49,438 nt of DNA, taken from the NCBI GenBank assembly GCA_021821055.1, contig JAKACX010000014.1:1-49438 (forward strand), in the 5' to 3' direction. Both the position numbers and the translations under genes were made by a program. This document shows positions 25,348 through 33,780 of the stretch, piece after piece. This DNA is from Bacillota bacterium (lineage in GTDB: Bacteria > Bacillota > Bacilli > Alicyclobacillales > SLC66). The notes under the pieces were generated by a model. The model saw nothing but the letters and a program-made list of their open reading frames with translations, was not told where the DNA came from and searched no databases. Position 1 is the first letter of the stretch, and each line of letters opens with the position of its first letter.

Positions 25348-27696
25348 ATGGCCAACCATCGACGTAAACCGCGAGTCGACCCCGCCTGGGCCGTCGCCGC
25401 CATCGGCTTGCTGGCCGCGGGTTCCATCGCGACCACGGCGCCCGCGTTCGCGCAGACCCAATCGCAGACCAAAGCGCCCGCCCAGTTGACCGAAGCGCAG
25501 GCGCTTGCCGCCGTGCGCAAGGATTTTGCCATCCCGGCTTCCTTCAAGGTGACGCAGGAGCAGTACAATAACCAGCAGAACAACGGACCGGCCAATTACG
25601 GGTTCACCTTTTCATACAATACCCCGACGGGCCAACAGCAATATATCAACGCTTCCGTGGAAGCGGCAAACGGCATGGTCCTGAACTACTACGGCGGGTA
25701 CCCGCAGGGCAAGTTCACCTTCCCGCCCAAGGAGTCGCAGGCCATGGCGCAGCAGAAGGCCGTCTCCCTCGCCAGGCAACTGTATCCGACCCAGTACCCG
25801 CAGACGCGTCTGCAACCGGTTGTGACGACACAGGGAGCCTTGACGCAGCCCATCTCCTACACGTTCAACTTCCAACGCTACGTGCACGGGCTCCGTGCGC
25901 CGTTTGACGGCCTCTCGATCACCGTCGACCAAAATGGCGTCGTCGACTCAGTCAATGCCTCCTGGACGACAAACTCGCCATTTCCCGCGCCTTCCAGCGC
26001 GATCAGTCCCTCCGCCGCAGCCCAATCCTACGCGCGCCACCTCGACATCCACCTGGCGTACACCACGGTGTGGCAAACCGTCACATCCCAGGTGTACCTC
26101 GCATACGTGCAGCCGCAGCAGAACTACCCAAACTTCTGGAATAACCAGTTTGACACGTCGGCGAACACCATCGGACTGCCCGTCCTAAACGCGCAAAACG
26201 GCCAGCCGGTCAACTCCGGCGGGCAGACGCAGGCGATGCCTGTCTACCACGCGCCCCATCCCCTGGTCGCAAACGGACCCCAGGTGAACCCGTACGGGAC
26301 AAAAGCGAACTGGACCGAGGCGCAAGCGTTGCACTACGCAGAGCAGGCGGCCGGAATCACGTCCGCCGACCACCTGACGGGGACATCGCAGATGATGTCG
26401 CAGCCCGGCAGCGACAACCAGTGGACGTTCAATTGGAGCGGGCCGCAGTCCAGCACGGTCAGCGCCACGGTCGACGCGACCTGGGGCGCGCTCGTCAACT
26501 ACAACAGCTACACGCCCGTCAAGGCAGGCACGTCGACACTGCAACAAAAACTCGCGCTGCAAAAGAAATTCGGCCAGCCCGCGACCATCACGCAGTCCCA
26601 GGCGACCGCAGCAGCGACCAACTTCGTGCGCAGGGCATTCCCGCATGACACAGGCGGTCTCGCCGTATCGGCGCAGCCGTGGCAGAACCCCCCCGGTTCC
26701 AAGGTCGCCACCAGTTTCTCCATAACGCCTCTCCTGCACGGCCTTCCACTTCAGGGAAACACGGGAAATATCGATGTCAACGGACAGACGGGTCAGGTCC
26801 AGGACTTCTGGTGGCAGCCATCGCAGAACGGACCCGCGCCAGCCTCGCCCACGAAGGCGATCAGTCTCGCCCAAGCCGAGCGCGACTGGGTGCAGCAGCA
26901 GCCGCTGCGCCTTGAGTACCTGCTGACGCAGCCGCAGATGGCGGCGAAATACACTGCGGTAAACGGAAAAAGTCCGGTCTCCCCCGGCGCGCCGCGCGTC
27001 ATTCTGGCGTATGCGCCGCAGACCTCCCAGTACTCGTCCGTGTTCAATGCGGCGACTGGCCGCTTCATGGTCTCTCCAGGGATCGCACAGCCCTACTCGG
27101 GACCGATCACAGGTCTGTCCGGCGTGCCCCAGGCGACCCAGATCACTCTGCTCGTGCGTCGCGGCCTCCTGCAGACAGGCGCGGGCGGCGTGATCCAGCC
27201 ACAGCACGACATGACGCGCGCCGCCTTCGTGTCTCTGCTCGCCAACACACTCGGCCTGAATTCCGGCGGCCCGATCACGGCGGCGATGCAGCATTCCCTG
27301 TCCGACGTCGCGTCCGCATCGCCCGCGTACCAGTCCATCCGCGGCGCTTACGCCAACGGATGGCTGCCCGCCGGCGACCTGTTTCATCCAAATCAATTGG
27401 TCACACGGGCACTGGCGGCGAACATTCTCGCGCACGCCCTCGGCTACGGCGCACTGCTGTCCCATCCCGCCATGTTTCATCTGACCGCGAGCGACGCGGC
27501 CTCTGTCCCGCCGTCCGAGTACGCGGCGGCCGCCCTGTCCGCTTCACTCGGCCTGCTCCCCCTGCAGCAGGGCGCCTTCCACGCGACGGGTCCTGTCACC
27601 ATCGCACAGGCCGCGGCTGCCGCCGTGACCGCGGCAACCTACTACACGCCGTCCGGAGGGTTTTGCATGGGATGCATGGGCGGCGGCCAGGGGTGA
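25348..27696 (+). CDS. Secreted YcdB/PepSY-like protein with C-terminal SLH domains
   Basis: The 782-residue protein starts at ATG 25348, 8 nt after AGAGGAG. It has a signal peptide (basic MANHRRKPR, hydrophobic core, cleavage near APAFAQ). Repeated YcdB/YcdC-type modules follow, beginning LTEAQALAAVRKDF, WTEAQALHYAEQAA and ITQSQATAAATNFV. Such modules are thought to bind or inhibit proteases at the cell surface. From about residue 590 there are two clear S-layer homology repeats (DMTRAAFVSLLANTLGL; YANGWLPAGDLFHPNQLVTRALAANIL) and a weaker third, which anchor proteins to cell-wall polymers. The extreme C terminus FCMGCMGGGQG carries a CxxC pair, unusual after SLH domains. A hairpin follows the gene. 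Confidence 0.82.
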   Translation: MANHRRKPRVDPAWAVAAIGLLAAGSIATTAPAFAQTQSQTKAPAQLTEAQALAAVRKDFAIPASFKVTQEQYNNQQNNGPANYGFTFSYNTPTGQQQYINASVEAANGMVLNYYGGYPQGKFTFPPKESQAMAQQKAVSLARQLYPTQYPQTRLQPVVTTQGALTQPISYTFNFQRYVHGLRAPFDGLSITVDQNGVVDSVNASWTTNSPFPAPSSAISPSAAAQSYARHLDIHLAYTTVWQTVTSQVYLAYVQPQQNYPNFWNNQFDTSANTIGLPVLNAQNGQPVNSGGQTQAMPVYHAPHPLVANGPQVNPYGTKANWTEAQALHYAEQAAGITSADHLTGTSQMMSQPGSDNQWTFNWSGPQSSTVSATVDATWGALVNYNSYTPVKAGTSTLQQKLALQKKFGQPATITQSQATAAATNFVRRAFPHDTGGLAVSAQPWQNPPGSKVATSFSITPLLHGLPLQGNTGNIDVNGQTGQVQDFWWQPSQNGPAPASPTKAISLAQAERDWVQQQPLRLEYLLTQPQMAAKYTAVNGKSPVSPGAPRVILAYAPQTSQYSSVFNAATGRFMVSPGIAQPYSGPITGLSGVPQATQITLLVRRGLLQTGAGGVIQPQHDMTRAAFVSLLANTLGLNSGGPITAAMQHSLSDVASASPAYQSIRGAYANGWLPAGDLFHPNQLVTRALAANILAHALGYGALLSHPAMFHLTASDAASVPPSEYAAAALSASLGLLPLQQGAFHATGPVTIAQAAAAAVTAATYYTPSGGFCMGCMGGGQG

Positions 27697-27759
27697 GTGG
27701 CAAACCCGTCCCGGCGCTCCAAGCGTAATGACAGTCCTGACAATATGCGCTAAACTACA

Positions 27760-27797
27760 TCAGGCGGAGCCGCTCTCGCAAGAGAGGCTCCGCCTGA
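27760..27797. terminator. Bidirectional hairpin terminator between convergent genes
   Basis: TCAGGCGGAGCC (27760-27771) pairs perfectly with GGCTCCGCCTGA (27786-27797), and an inner CTCT/AGAG pair extends the stem to a CGCA tetraloop. It lies between the stop codons of the SLH protein and the convergent HtrA gene. The T-run is weak on both sides. Confidence 0.75.
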
Positions 27798-27898
27798 TCT
27801 TCCAAGCAGGTCGTTTGCCGCCGGTAAACGTGGTCCGACCGCGCCCGGAGGGGGACGGCGGACAGCGACCGGGGTGATTCTGAATGGCGACCCACGGC

Positions 27899-29161
27899 CT
27901 ACGGAGTCCCGGAACTTCCGCTGGCCGACGCGGGATGATACGGCGGGAGCGTCGTCAGCTTGAGCGTGATACTCTGCTTCGTATGCCCGCGGTACACGCC
28001 CAGCGTCACGACATCCCCGGGCTTGTAGGAGTTCCAGAGTTGCATCTGCAACGATGACAGCCCCGTCACCAGCTTGCCGTTCAGGCTCACGATCACGTCG
28101 CCCTTTTGCAGACCCGCCGCCCGCGCGGCCGCGCTCGTCACGGCGACGACGTAGACCCCGTTCGAGACAGGGACGTTCGGACCGCTTCCGGCCGCGAAGT
28201 TGGAGAGCGATTCCGCTTCGATGCCGATCGCCGGATGCGTCGCGTGTCCCGTCGCAATGATCTGCGACGCGATGACCTTGACCTCATTGATCGGGATGGC
28301 GAATCCCATTCCGGTGAACCCCGTTGCCACGATCTTCGAACTGTCAATGCCAATCACCTGGCCCACCGCATTGCACAGCGGCCCGCCGCTGTTGCCGGGA
28401 TTGATCGCGGCGTCAGTCTGCAGCACGGCCTCCTGGCCGATCTGCTGCCCCGACTGCGCGCTGATCACCGGCATCACGCGCGACGTCGCGCTGATCACGC
28501 CGCTGGTCACCGTGTCCTGGAACGTCAGACCGCCCGGATTCCCGATGGCGACCACCGGGTCGCCCGCCTGCAGGGTGTCGCTGTTGCCAAACTGCGCCAC
28601 GTTCTGTCGGCCGATGTCGCTCGGCGGAATCTTCAGGACTGCCAGATCGGTGTACGGGTCGGTCCCGACCACGCGGGCCGTGACACGCCTGCCGCCGTAC
28701 AGCGCCACGACGACCTTGGCGGCTCCCGCGACGACGTGATTGTTCGTCACGATGTAGCCGTCGGATGAAAACACGATGCCCGATCCGACGCCGTATTCCT
28801 GCAGCGTATTGATGCCGTTGCCGTTGGGCTGATACTGATAGTTGAGCACCCCGACGACACTGGGCGTGACCTTTTTCGCCACCTGAACGACCGCGTTGTT
28901 CATGCTGATATTGACCGTTTTGTTCACTGTGCCCCCGGAGTGTCCGGAGGAACCGAGATAGCTCGTGCTCTGCAGCCCCACTGACGACTGGCCGCTTCTG
29001 GAGACAAACAGGGTCGGAACCATGGCCCACGCGAGCACAAGCGTCGACGCCGATCCAATCACGGCCGACAAGACGACGACCGCCGCCGCCTGCATGACCC
29101 TTCTTGGCGGCCGGGGCTTCCTGCTGGGATTCGGCGCTGGTCCATTCATGTTTTCGTCCAT
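27899..29161 (-). CDS. HtrA/DegP-family membrane-anchored serine protease
   Basis: HtrA proteases degrade or refold misfolded envelope proteins. The 420-residue protein has a cytoplasmic basic start, one membrane anchor (about 22-48) and a trypsin-like domain. The catalytic triad is visible: TNNHVVAG (His near 142), DPYTDLAVLKI (Asp near 173) and NPGNSGGPL (Ser near 257). A PDZ domain (VSNGVYVVAVTSAAARAAGLQKGDVI) spans about 310-405. ATG at 29161 follows AAGGAG by 10 nt; a 22-residue upstream extension was rejected. It is divergent from a two-component system, with a phased repeat array between, which suggests control by that system as with CssRS and HtrA in Bacillus (inference). Confidence 0.95.
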   Translation of the reverse strand: MDENMNGPAPNPSRKPRPPRRVMQAAAVVVLSAVIGSASTLVLAWAMVPTLFVSRSGQSSVGLQSTSYLGSSGHSGGTVNKTVNISMNNAVVQVAKKVTPSVVGVLNYQYQPNGNGINTLQEYGVGSGIVFSSDGYIVTNNHVVAGAAKVVVALYGGRRVTARVVGTDPYTDLAVLKIPPSDIGRQNVAQFGNSDTLQAGDPVVAIGNPGGLTFQDTVTSGVISATSRVMPVISAQSGQQIGQEAVLQTDAAINPGNSGGPLCNAVGQVIGIDSSKIVATGFTGMGFAIPINEVKVIASQIIATGHATHPAIGIEAESLSNFAAGSGPNVPVSNGVYVVAVTSAAARAAGLQKGDVIVSLNGKLVTGLSSLQMQLWNSYKPGDVVTLGVYRGHTKQSITLKLTTLPPYHPASASGSSGTP

Positions 29162-29233
29162 ATGGCAGAAACTCCTTGGGTGCGTCATTGGTCCGCATGC
29201 GTTTGATCCACACTCCCAGTAAGCCACACCAGC

Positions 29234-29277
29234 CTGAAGTCAACGTGAAGGCAGGCTGAAAGTCCACTGAATGCGGG
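29234..29277. promoter_or_regulatory. Four 11-bp-phased direct repeats between htrA and the response regulator gene
   Basis: The pentamers CTGAA (29234), GTGAA (29245), CTGAA (29256) and CTGAA (29267) occur at exact 11-bp steps, reading TTCAG/TTCAC on the htrA strand. OmpR/PhoB-family regulators bind direct repeats with this spacing, and the form resembles Bacillus PhoP boxes. On the htrA strand a TTGACT hexamer (plus 29238-29243) overlaps the last repeat and could be the -35 element. Confidence 0.6.
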
Positions 29278-29322
29278 CGCAAACACGGCACTTTCGGTTA
29301 CACTGTGGGCGAGGTGAGAGAC

Positions 29323-30006
29323 GTGTATCGGCCACAGGACGTGCGGGTGCTCATCGTGGACGACGAAGCGAGCATCATTGAATTCCTTGAACTCGGTCTC
29401 CAGCACGAAGGCTATCAGGTGATGACAGCGCACGGAGGCATGCATGCGCTCCAGATATCCCGCGAGTTCCGCCCACACGTGGCGGTCCTTGATATCATGA
29501 TGCCCGGAATGGACGGCCTTGAACTGTGCCGGATGATGAAAAAAGCGCAGCCTGTGGCTGTCATCATGCTCACGGCGAAAGACGAGGTCGGGGACCGCGT
29601 CAAGGGGCTGCTCAACGGAGCGGACGACTACATGACCAAGCCGTTTAGCTTCGAGGAACTCCTGGCGCGCATCAGCGCCCGCATTCGCAACCAGTTCCCC
29701 GACCTGCTCAGTGAAATGGCCGCCGGTCCCTTCCAGATCAATCAGGCGCGCCGCGAGATCCGCTACAACGACGACGTGCTGAACCTGTCCATGACTGAAT
29801 TTGCGCTCTTGCGCTACCTCGTCATCAACCACGGAATCGTTTTGAGCAAGGCGAAAATCCTCGACCAGGTGTGGGGCTACGACTTTGGGGGGCAGGAAAA
29901 TATCGTTGAAGTCTACATCCGCTCCATCCGGGAGAAGCTCAGGGACACGGAGCACCAGGTCATCCGGACCATCCGCGGCGCCGGATACCGTGTGGACCTG
30001 CCATGA
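29323..30006 (+). CDS. OmpR-family response regulator
   Basis: The receiver domain has the acidic pair VDDEAS, the phospho-acceptor Asp in VAVLDIMMPGMDG, the Thr in MLTAKDE and the Lys in MTKPFSFEEL. A winged-helix DNA-binding domain follows (LSMTEFALLRYLVINHG, VEVYIRSIREKL, IRTIRGAGYRV). The GTG at 29323 is preceded by GAGGTGA and gives 227 residues; an upstream GTG at 29305 would add six. It overlaps the kinase gene by 4 bp. It probably binds the phased repeats just upstream, controlling itself and htrA (inference). Confidence 0.95.
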   Translation: MYRPQDVRVLIVDDEASIIEFLELGLQHEGYQVMTAHGGMHALQISREFRPHVAVLDIMMPGMDGLELCRMMKKAQPVAVIMLTAKDEVGDRVKGLLNGADDYMTKPFSFEELLARISARIRNQFPDLLSEMAAGPFQINQARREIRYNDDVLNLSMTEFALLRYLVINHGIVLSKAKILDQVWGYDFGGQENIVEVYIRSIREKLRDTEHQVIRTIRGAGYRVDLP

Positions 30007-31487
30007 AATGGGCCATGCGTCCGTTGCTGCGGCGTCCTCTCCCGCCGCGCTCACTGCGCTACCAGTTGCTGTCGCGTTCGCTGCTCATCCTGTCCGGACT
30101 CCTGCTCCTGATTGGAGTCCTGCAGTACGTCTTCATGAGCCAGTTTCTCTACCGCAACACGGCGACCACGGTCCTGGGCGAGATCCGCGCCCTGCCGCCG
30201 CAGGCCTGGAACTACTTCTCGGAGTCGTCCGGCAACAATACGACCAACAATCCCCTGTTCGGACTCAACGTGCCTATTTCCACGGTGGCGTTCATCAGCC
30301 AAACCTGCCAGGTGCAGGTCCTGTACCAGAGCACAAGCCACGGCCCCGTGCCGCGTCTGTCTCGCAGCGCCTACCAGCGAGCGCTGTCCGCCTACCAGCG
30401 AGGGCTGTCGCCCGCGGGCAACCTGACATACCAGACGCATCGCAACGCAAACGGCGGCGAAGACCTCATCGTCCTGGTGCCCGGAATCGTCAATGGCGCA
30501 CCGGGGCTGTTACAGGTGACAACTCCGGCCGGACAACTGCAGAGCGTACTGGCGCAACAACTGTGGATTTACGCAATCCTCGCCTTGTTCGCCCTGTGCG
30601 GCGGCGTCCTGTCGTTCCTGCCTGTGCTGCGAAAGACACTCGTCCCGCTGTCAAACCTGGTCGGCACTGTGCGGCGCATCAATGCGGGGACGCTGGACGA
30701 ACGCTTTTCCGCAAGCCCCCAGGCGCAAACCGAAGTGCAGATGCTGTCCGAATCGTTCAACGACATGCTCGAACGCCTGCACACTGCCTTTGCCGCCGAA
30801 CGGGAGGCGAAGGAAAAGATGCGCCAGTTCGTGGCGGACGCTTCCCATGAGCTGCGCACGCCGCTGACGTCCATTCACGGCTTTCTTGAGGTCTTGCTGC
30901 GCGGCGCCGCCGCAAATCCGGAGCAACTGCAAAAGTCGCTGCACAGTCTCCACGGCGAGTCGCAACGCATGACAAAACTGGTGGCGGACCTGATCCTGCT
31001 GGCGCGTCTCGACCGTGAACCCACCCTGCAACTCGAGCGGCAACCGCTCGACGGCGTGATTCGCGAGATTGAGCCGCACCTGCGACTGTTGTCCGGAAAC
31101 CGCGCGGTCGTGTTTGACGTGGAGGAACCTGTGGAGGCCCAGGTGGACCGCGACCGGATGAAACAGGTGCTGCTCAACCTGTTTCAAAACGCCGTGCACC
31201 ACACAGACCCGGAAACTGGGGAGATTCGCGTGTCGCTGGCCCGAGACGAGGGGGGCGTCACGCTTTCAGTGTACGACAACGGGCCGGGCGTCAGCCCGGA
31301 GCACCAGCCTCACCTGTTCGAGCGTTTCTACCGCGTCGACACAGCCCGCTCCAGAAAGGACGGGGGCGTTGGCCTGGGCCTTGCCATCACGAAATCGATC
31401 GTGGAAGGCCACGGCGGCGCCATCCGCTACGCCGCCGTCCCGGAAGGCGGCGCGTCGTTCCACGTCTGGCTGCCGGACGCGCCGTGA
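30003..31487 (+). CDS. Sensor histidine kinase
   Basis: The 494-residue kinase has two membrane helices (about 18-43 and 187-209) flanking an extracytoplasmic sensor of about 145 residues. A HAMP linker follows, then the phospho-accepting His in DASHELRTPLTS near 282. ATP-binding motifs are LFQNAVHH (N box), DNGPGV (G1) and GGVGLGLAI (G2). The sensor region holds a short internal duplication, AYQRALSAYQRGLS. The gene overlaps the regulator stop codon (ATGA), marking a single two-component operon. The ligand is unknown; envelope stress is plausible given the HtrA neighbour. Confidence 0.95.
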   Translation: MKWAMRPLLRRPLPPRSLRYQLLSRSLLILSGLLLLIGVLQYVFMSQFLYRNTATTVLGEIRALPPQAWNYFSESSGNNTTNNPLFGLNVPISTVAFISQTCQVQVLYQSTSHGPVPRLSRSAYQRALSAYQRGLSPAGNLTYQTHRNANGGEDLIVLVPGIVNGAPGLLQVTTPAGQLQSVLAQQLWIYAILALFALCGGVLSFLPVLRKTLVPLSNLVGTVRRINAGTLDERFSASPQAQTEVQMLSESFNDMLERLHTAFAAEREAKEKMRQFVADASHELRTPLTSIHGFLEVLLRGAAANPEQLQKSLHSLHGESQRMTKLVADLILLARLDREPTLQLERQPLDGVIREIEPHLRLLSGNRAVVFDVEEPVEAQVDRDRMKQVLLNLFQNAVHHTDPETGEIRVSLARDEGGVTLSVYDNGPGVSPEHQPHLFERFYRVDTARSRKDGGVGLGLAITKSIVEGHGGAIRYAAVPEGGASFHVWLPDAP

Positions 31488-31514
31488 CCGGAGGACCCGG
31501 CCGACCAGACTCGC

Positions 31515-31727
31515 TTACGGCTTTGCCGCGCGCGAACGGTCTTCAAAGTGACCGCGGTGGGCGCCGTCGCAAAACGGCTTGGTCTGTGATCTGCCGCAGC
31601 GGCACAGAGCGAACTGCTCCTTGGTTTCGAAGCGGTTCCCCTCGACGTCCTGCACCACCACATCCCCTGTCACGATGTACGGACCGTTATCCATCACCTT
31701 GATCTCCGCATTCGACAATTGACTCAT
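31515..31727 (-). CDS. CDGSH iron-sulfur domain protein
   Basis: The 70-residue protein carries CRCGRSQTKPFCDGAH, the 3-Cys/1-His motif that binds a labile 2Fe-2S cluster in mitoNEET-like proteins. The preceding GPYIVTGDVVVQDVEG and EQFALCRCG segments match small bacterial single-domain members. AAAGGAG directly abuts the ATG at 31727, leaving no spacing, so the TTG codon at 31718 (9 nt downstream) may be the true start. It lies tail to tail with the histidine kinase. The cellular role is uncertain; redox or cluster transfer is likely. Confidence 0.92.
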   Translation of the reverse strand: MSQLSNAEIKVMDNGPYIVTGDVVVQDVEGNRFETKEQFALCRCGRSQTKPFCDGAHRGHFEDRSRAAKP

Positions 31728-31935
31728 CTCCTTTAGCCCTTAAACAGGCTTCTCCCTCCTATCGTTGCGCAACGGCCGACATTAGTCAACCACATCGGGT
31801 GTGCGGGTGTCCACCTTGCCATGAGCGTCTATTTTGGTGCTGTGCGTGGAATAGCGTCAATGAGCCCCGCGCGAGCCGTCCATCCAATCAGTCTTTACAT
31901 CAGCCGTTTTCTCGCCGACCTCCGCCGTGCACTGT

Positions 31936-33780
31936 CTACTGACCTGTCCCTCCCGCGGCCCTTGCCGAACTCCCGCCTTGTTGCAACAGGTACATCGCGT
32001 GGTACAGCCCTCCCTGCCCGATGAGTTCGCGATGCGTGCCGCGCTCCACAATCTCGCCGCGATGCAGCACGAGAATCAAGTCGGCGTCCTGAATCGTGGA
32101 CAGTCGATGCGCGATGGCGATGGTCGTGCGGCCCATGCGCATGCGCGCGAGCGCTTCCTGGATCACCTCTTCCGTCTCCGTGTCCACGCTCGCCGTCGCC
32201 TCGTCGAGCACCAGGATCCTTGGCTGCCTTGCCATCGTCCGCGCGAACGCGAATAACTGCCGCTCGCCGCCGGAGAACTTGACGCCGCGTTCGGCCACGG
32301 GTTCACCATAGCCGCCCGGCAGTCTGCCCACGACGCGGTCGGCCCCGACGAAGCGCGCCGCCTCTTCAATCTCCGCGTCGGAGATGTCGTCGTCTCCAAG
32401 GCGAATATTGCCGCGCACGTCGCCCACAAACAGGAAGGGATCCTGTAGCACCAGTCCGACCTTGCGCCGCAGTTCCTCGTTCCCAAAGTCGTCGAGCGAG
32501 ACGCCGTCGATCGATATTCTTCCCCGCGTCACCGGATAGAATCGCAATAACAGACTGGCAACCGTGCTCTTGCCGCTGCCCGTGTGTCCCACCAGAGCCA
32601 CCGTCTGGCCGGGTTTGGCGGTGAACGAGATGTCTCTTAAGACATCCGTGCGGCCGTCGTAGGAAAAGCTCACGCGGTCAAACGTCACCAGCCCGTCTTC
32701 AATCGCGGGTCCTTGCGCCGGTCCTTGCGCCGGTCCTTGCGCCGCCCCGCCGGCGCCCGGGGCCACGTCTTGTTCATCCATCAGTTGAAAAACGCGCGCG
32801 GCCGCGACGGTCGCCTGTTGGAAGGAGCCGAGCCGCATCATCATCTGGTTGATCGGTTCAAAGAAGCGTTCCAGATAGTTCACAAATGCGTACAAGACAC
32901 CTACATTGACGACGGTCGACCTGGAGGCGAGGCCAAAAAAACTGAGGACCAGCATCAGAGCCAGGAAGTAGACGACGTCCACCATCGGACGGAGCAAGAG
33001 GCCGTTGAGATGGACATTGCGCATCCGCAGCCGCCGGTACGCTTCATTGATCTCTCCGAACTCGGTCCGCATCCGGCGCTCCTGGCGCATCGCCTGGATG
33101 ACGTACATGCCCTGAAGCGATTCATTGAGCCGCGCGTTCAGTCGGGCGAGTTCCCGTCGCGTCAACTGGTAGATGCGCGAACTCTGGCGCCTGTACACGG
33201 CCATGATGAGCAATATGACGGGCGCAATGCCCAGGCAGAAAACGGCCAGGCGGACGTCCAGCGCGAACATCGCAATGTAGATGCCCACAAGCAGGAAACC
33301 GTTTTGCACAAAGGTCGACAGGACGCTCACATACAGGTCCTTGATCGCCTCGGTGTCGTTGGTCGCCCGCGACACGAGCGCTCCGGCGGGCGTGCCGTCG
33401 AAGTAGGCGAGGCCGAGACGCTGGAGATGTCCAAAAAGGTCGACGCGCAAACGCTGAATGATGCGTAATGCCACTCTTTGAAACGTGAAAAGCTGCCAGT
33501 AGTTGAACAAGGCGCTGACGGCGAGCAGCCCCGAGTAGGCGATGGCCAGCGTGAGGATTGGCCTGATGGGAAATCGGCGCGGCATCAGATAGCCGTCGAT
33601 GAAGATCTTCAGCAAGATGGGTCCCAGAACGTCGGCCGCCGTCGCCACCCCAAGCAGGACGAACGCGCCGGCAAGCGTGCGCGTATGCGGTTTCATGTAG
33701 CGCAGGAGCCGCCGCGTCACGCCGCGCTCCGGCGCAAGCACGGGCTCCTGATGCATGGCGGTCTCCGGGCCTGCCGTCAT
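31936..33780 (-). CDS. ABC exporter half-transporter, catalytic subunit of a heterodimer (BmrD-like)
   Basis: The 614-residue protein has six predicted membrane helices and a C-terminal ATPase domain. Walker A is LVGHTGSGKST, the signature FSGGERQ, and Walker B ILVLDEATASVD has the catalytic Glu; the H-loop is IAHRLS. The linker holds a triple GPAQ repeat (AAQGPAQGPAQGPA) coded by a 12-bp tandem repeat. The start overlaps the stop of the upstream ABC gene by 4 bp. Together they form a heterodimeric multidrug-type exporter such as BmrC/BmrD or TM287/288. The substrate is unknown; drugs or lipids are possible. Confidence 0.93.
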   Translation of the reverse strand: MTAGPETAMHQEPVLAPERGVTRRLLRYMKPHTRTLAGAFVLLGVATAADVLGPILLKIFIDGYLMPRRFPIRPILTLAIAYSGLLAVSALFNYWQLFTFQRVALRIIQRLRVDLFGHLQRLGLAYFDGTPAGALVSRATNDTEAIKDLYVSVLSTFVQNGFLLVGIYIAMFALDVRLAVFCLGIAPVILLIMAVYRRQSSRIYQLTRRELARLNARLNESLQGMYVIQAMRQERRMRTEFGEINEAYRRLRMRNVHLNGLLLRPMVDVVYFLALMLVLSFFGLASRSTVVNVGVLYAFVNYLERFFEPINQMMMRLGSFQQATVAAARVFQLMDEQDVAPGAGGAAQGPAQGPAQGPAIEDGLVTFDRVSFSYDGRTDVLRDISFTAKPGQTVALVGHTGSGKSTVASLLLRFYPVTRGRISIDGVSLDDFGNEELRRKVGLVLQDPFLFVGDVRGNIRLGDDDISDAEIEEAARFVGADRVVGRLPGGYGEPVAERGVKFSGGERQLFAFARTMARQPRILVLDEATASVDTETEEVIQEALARMRMGRTTIAIAHRLSTIQDADLILVLHRGEIVERGTHRELIGQGGLYHAMYLLQQGGSSARAAGGTGQ

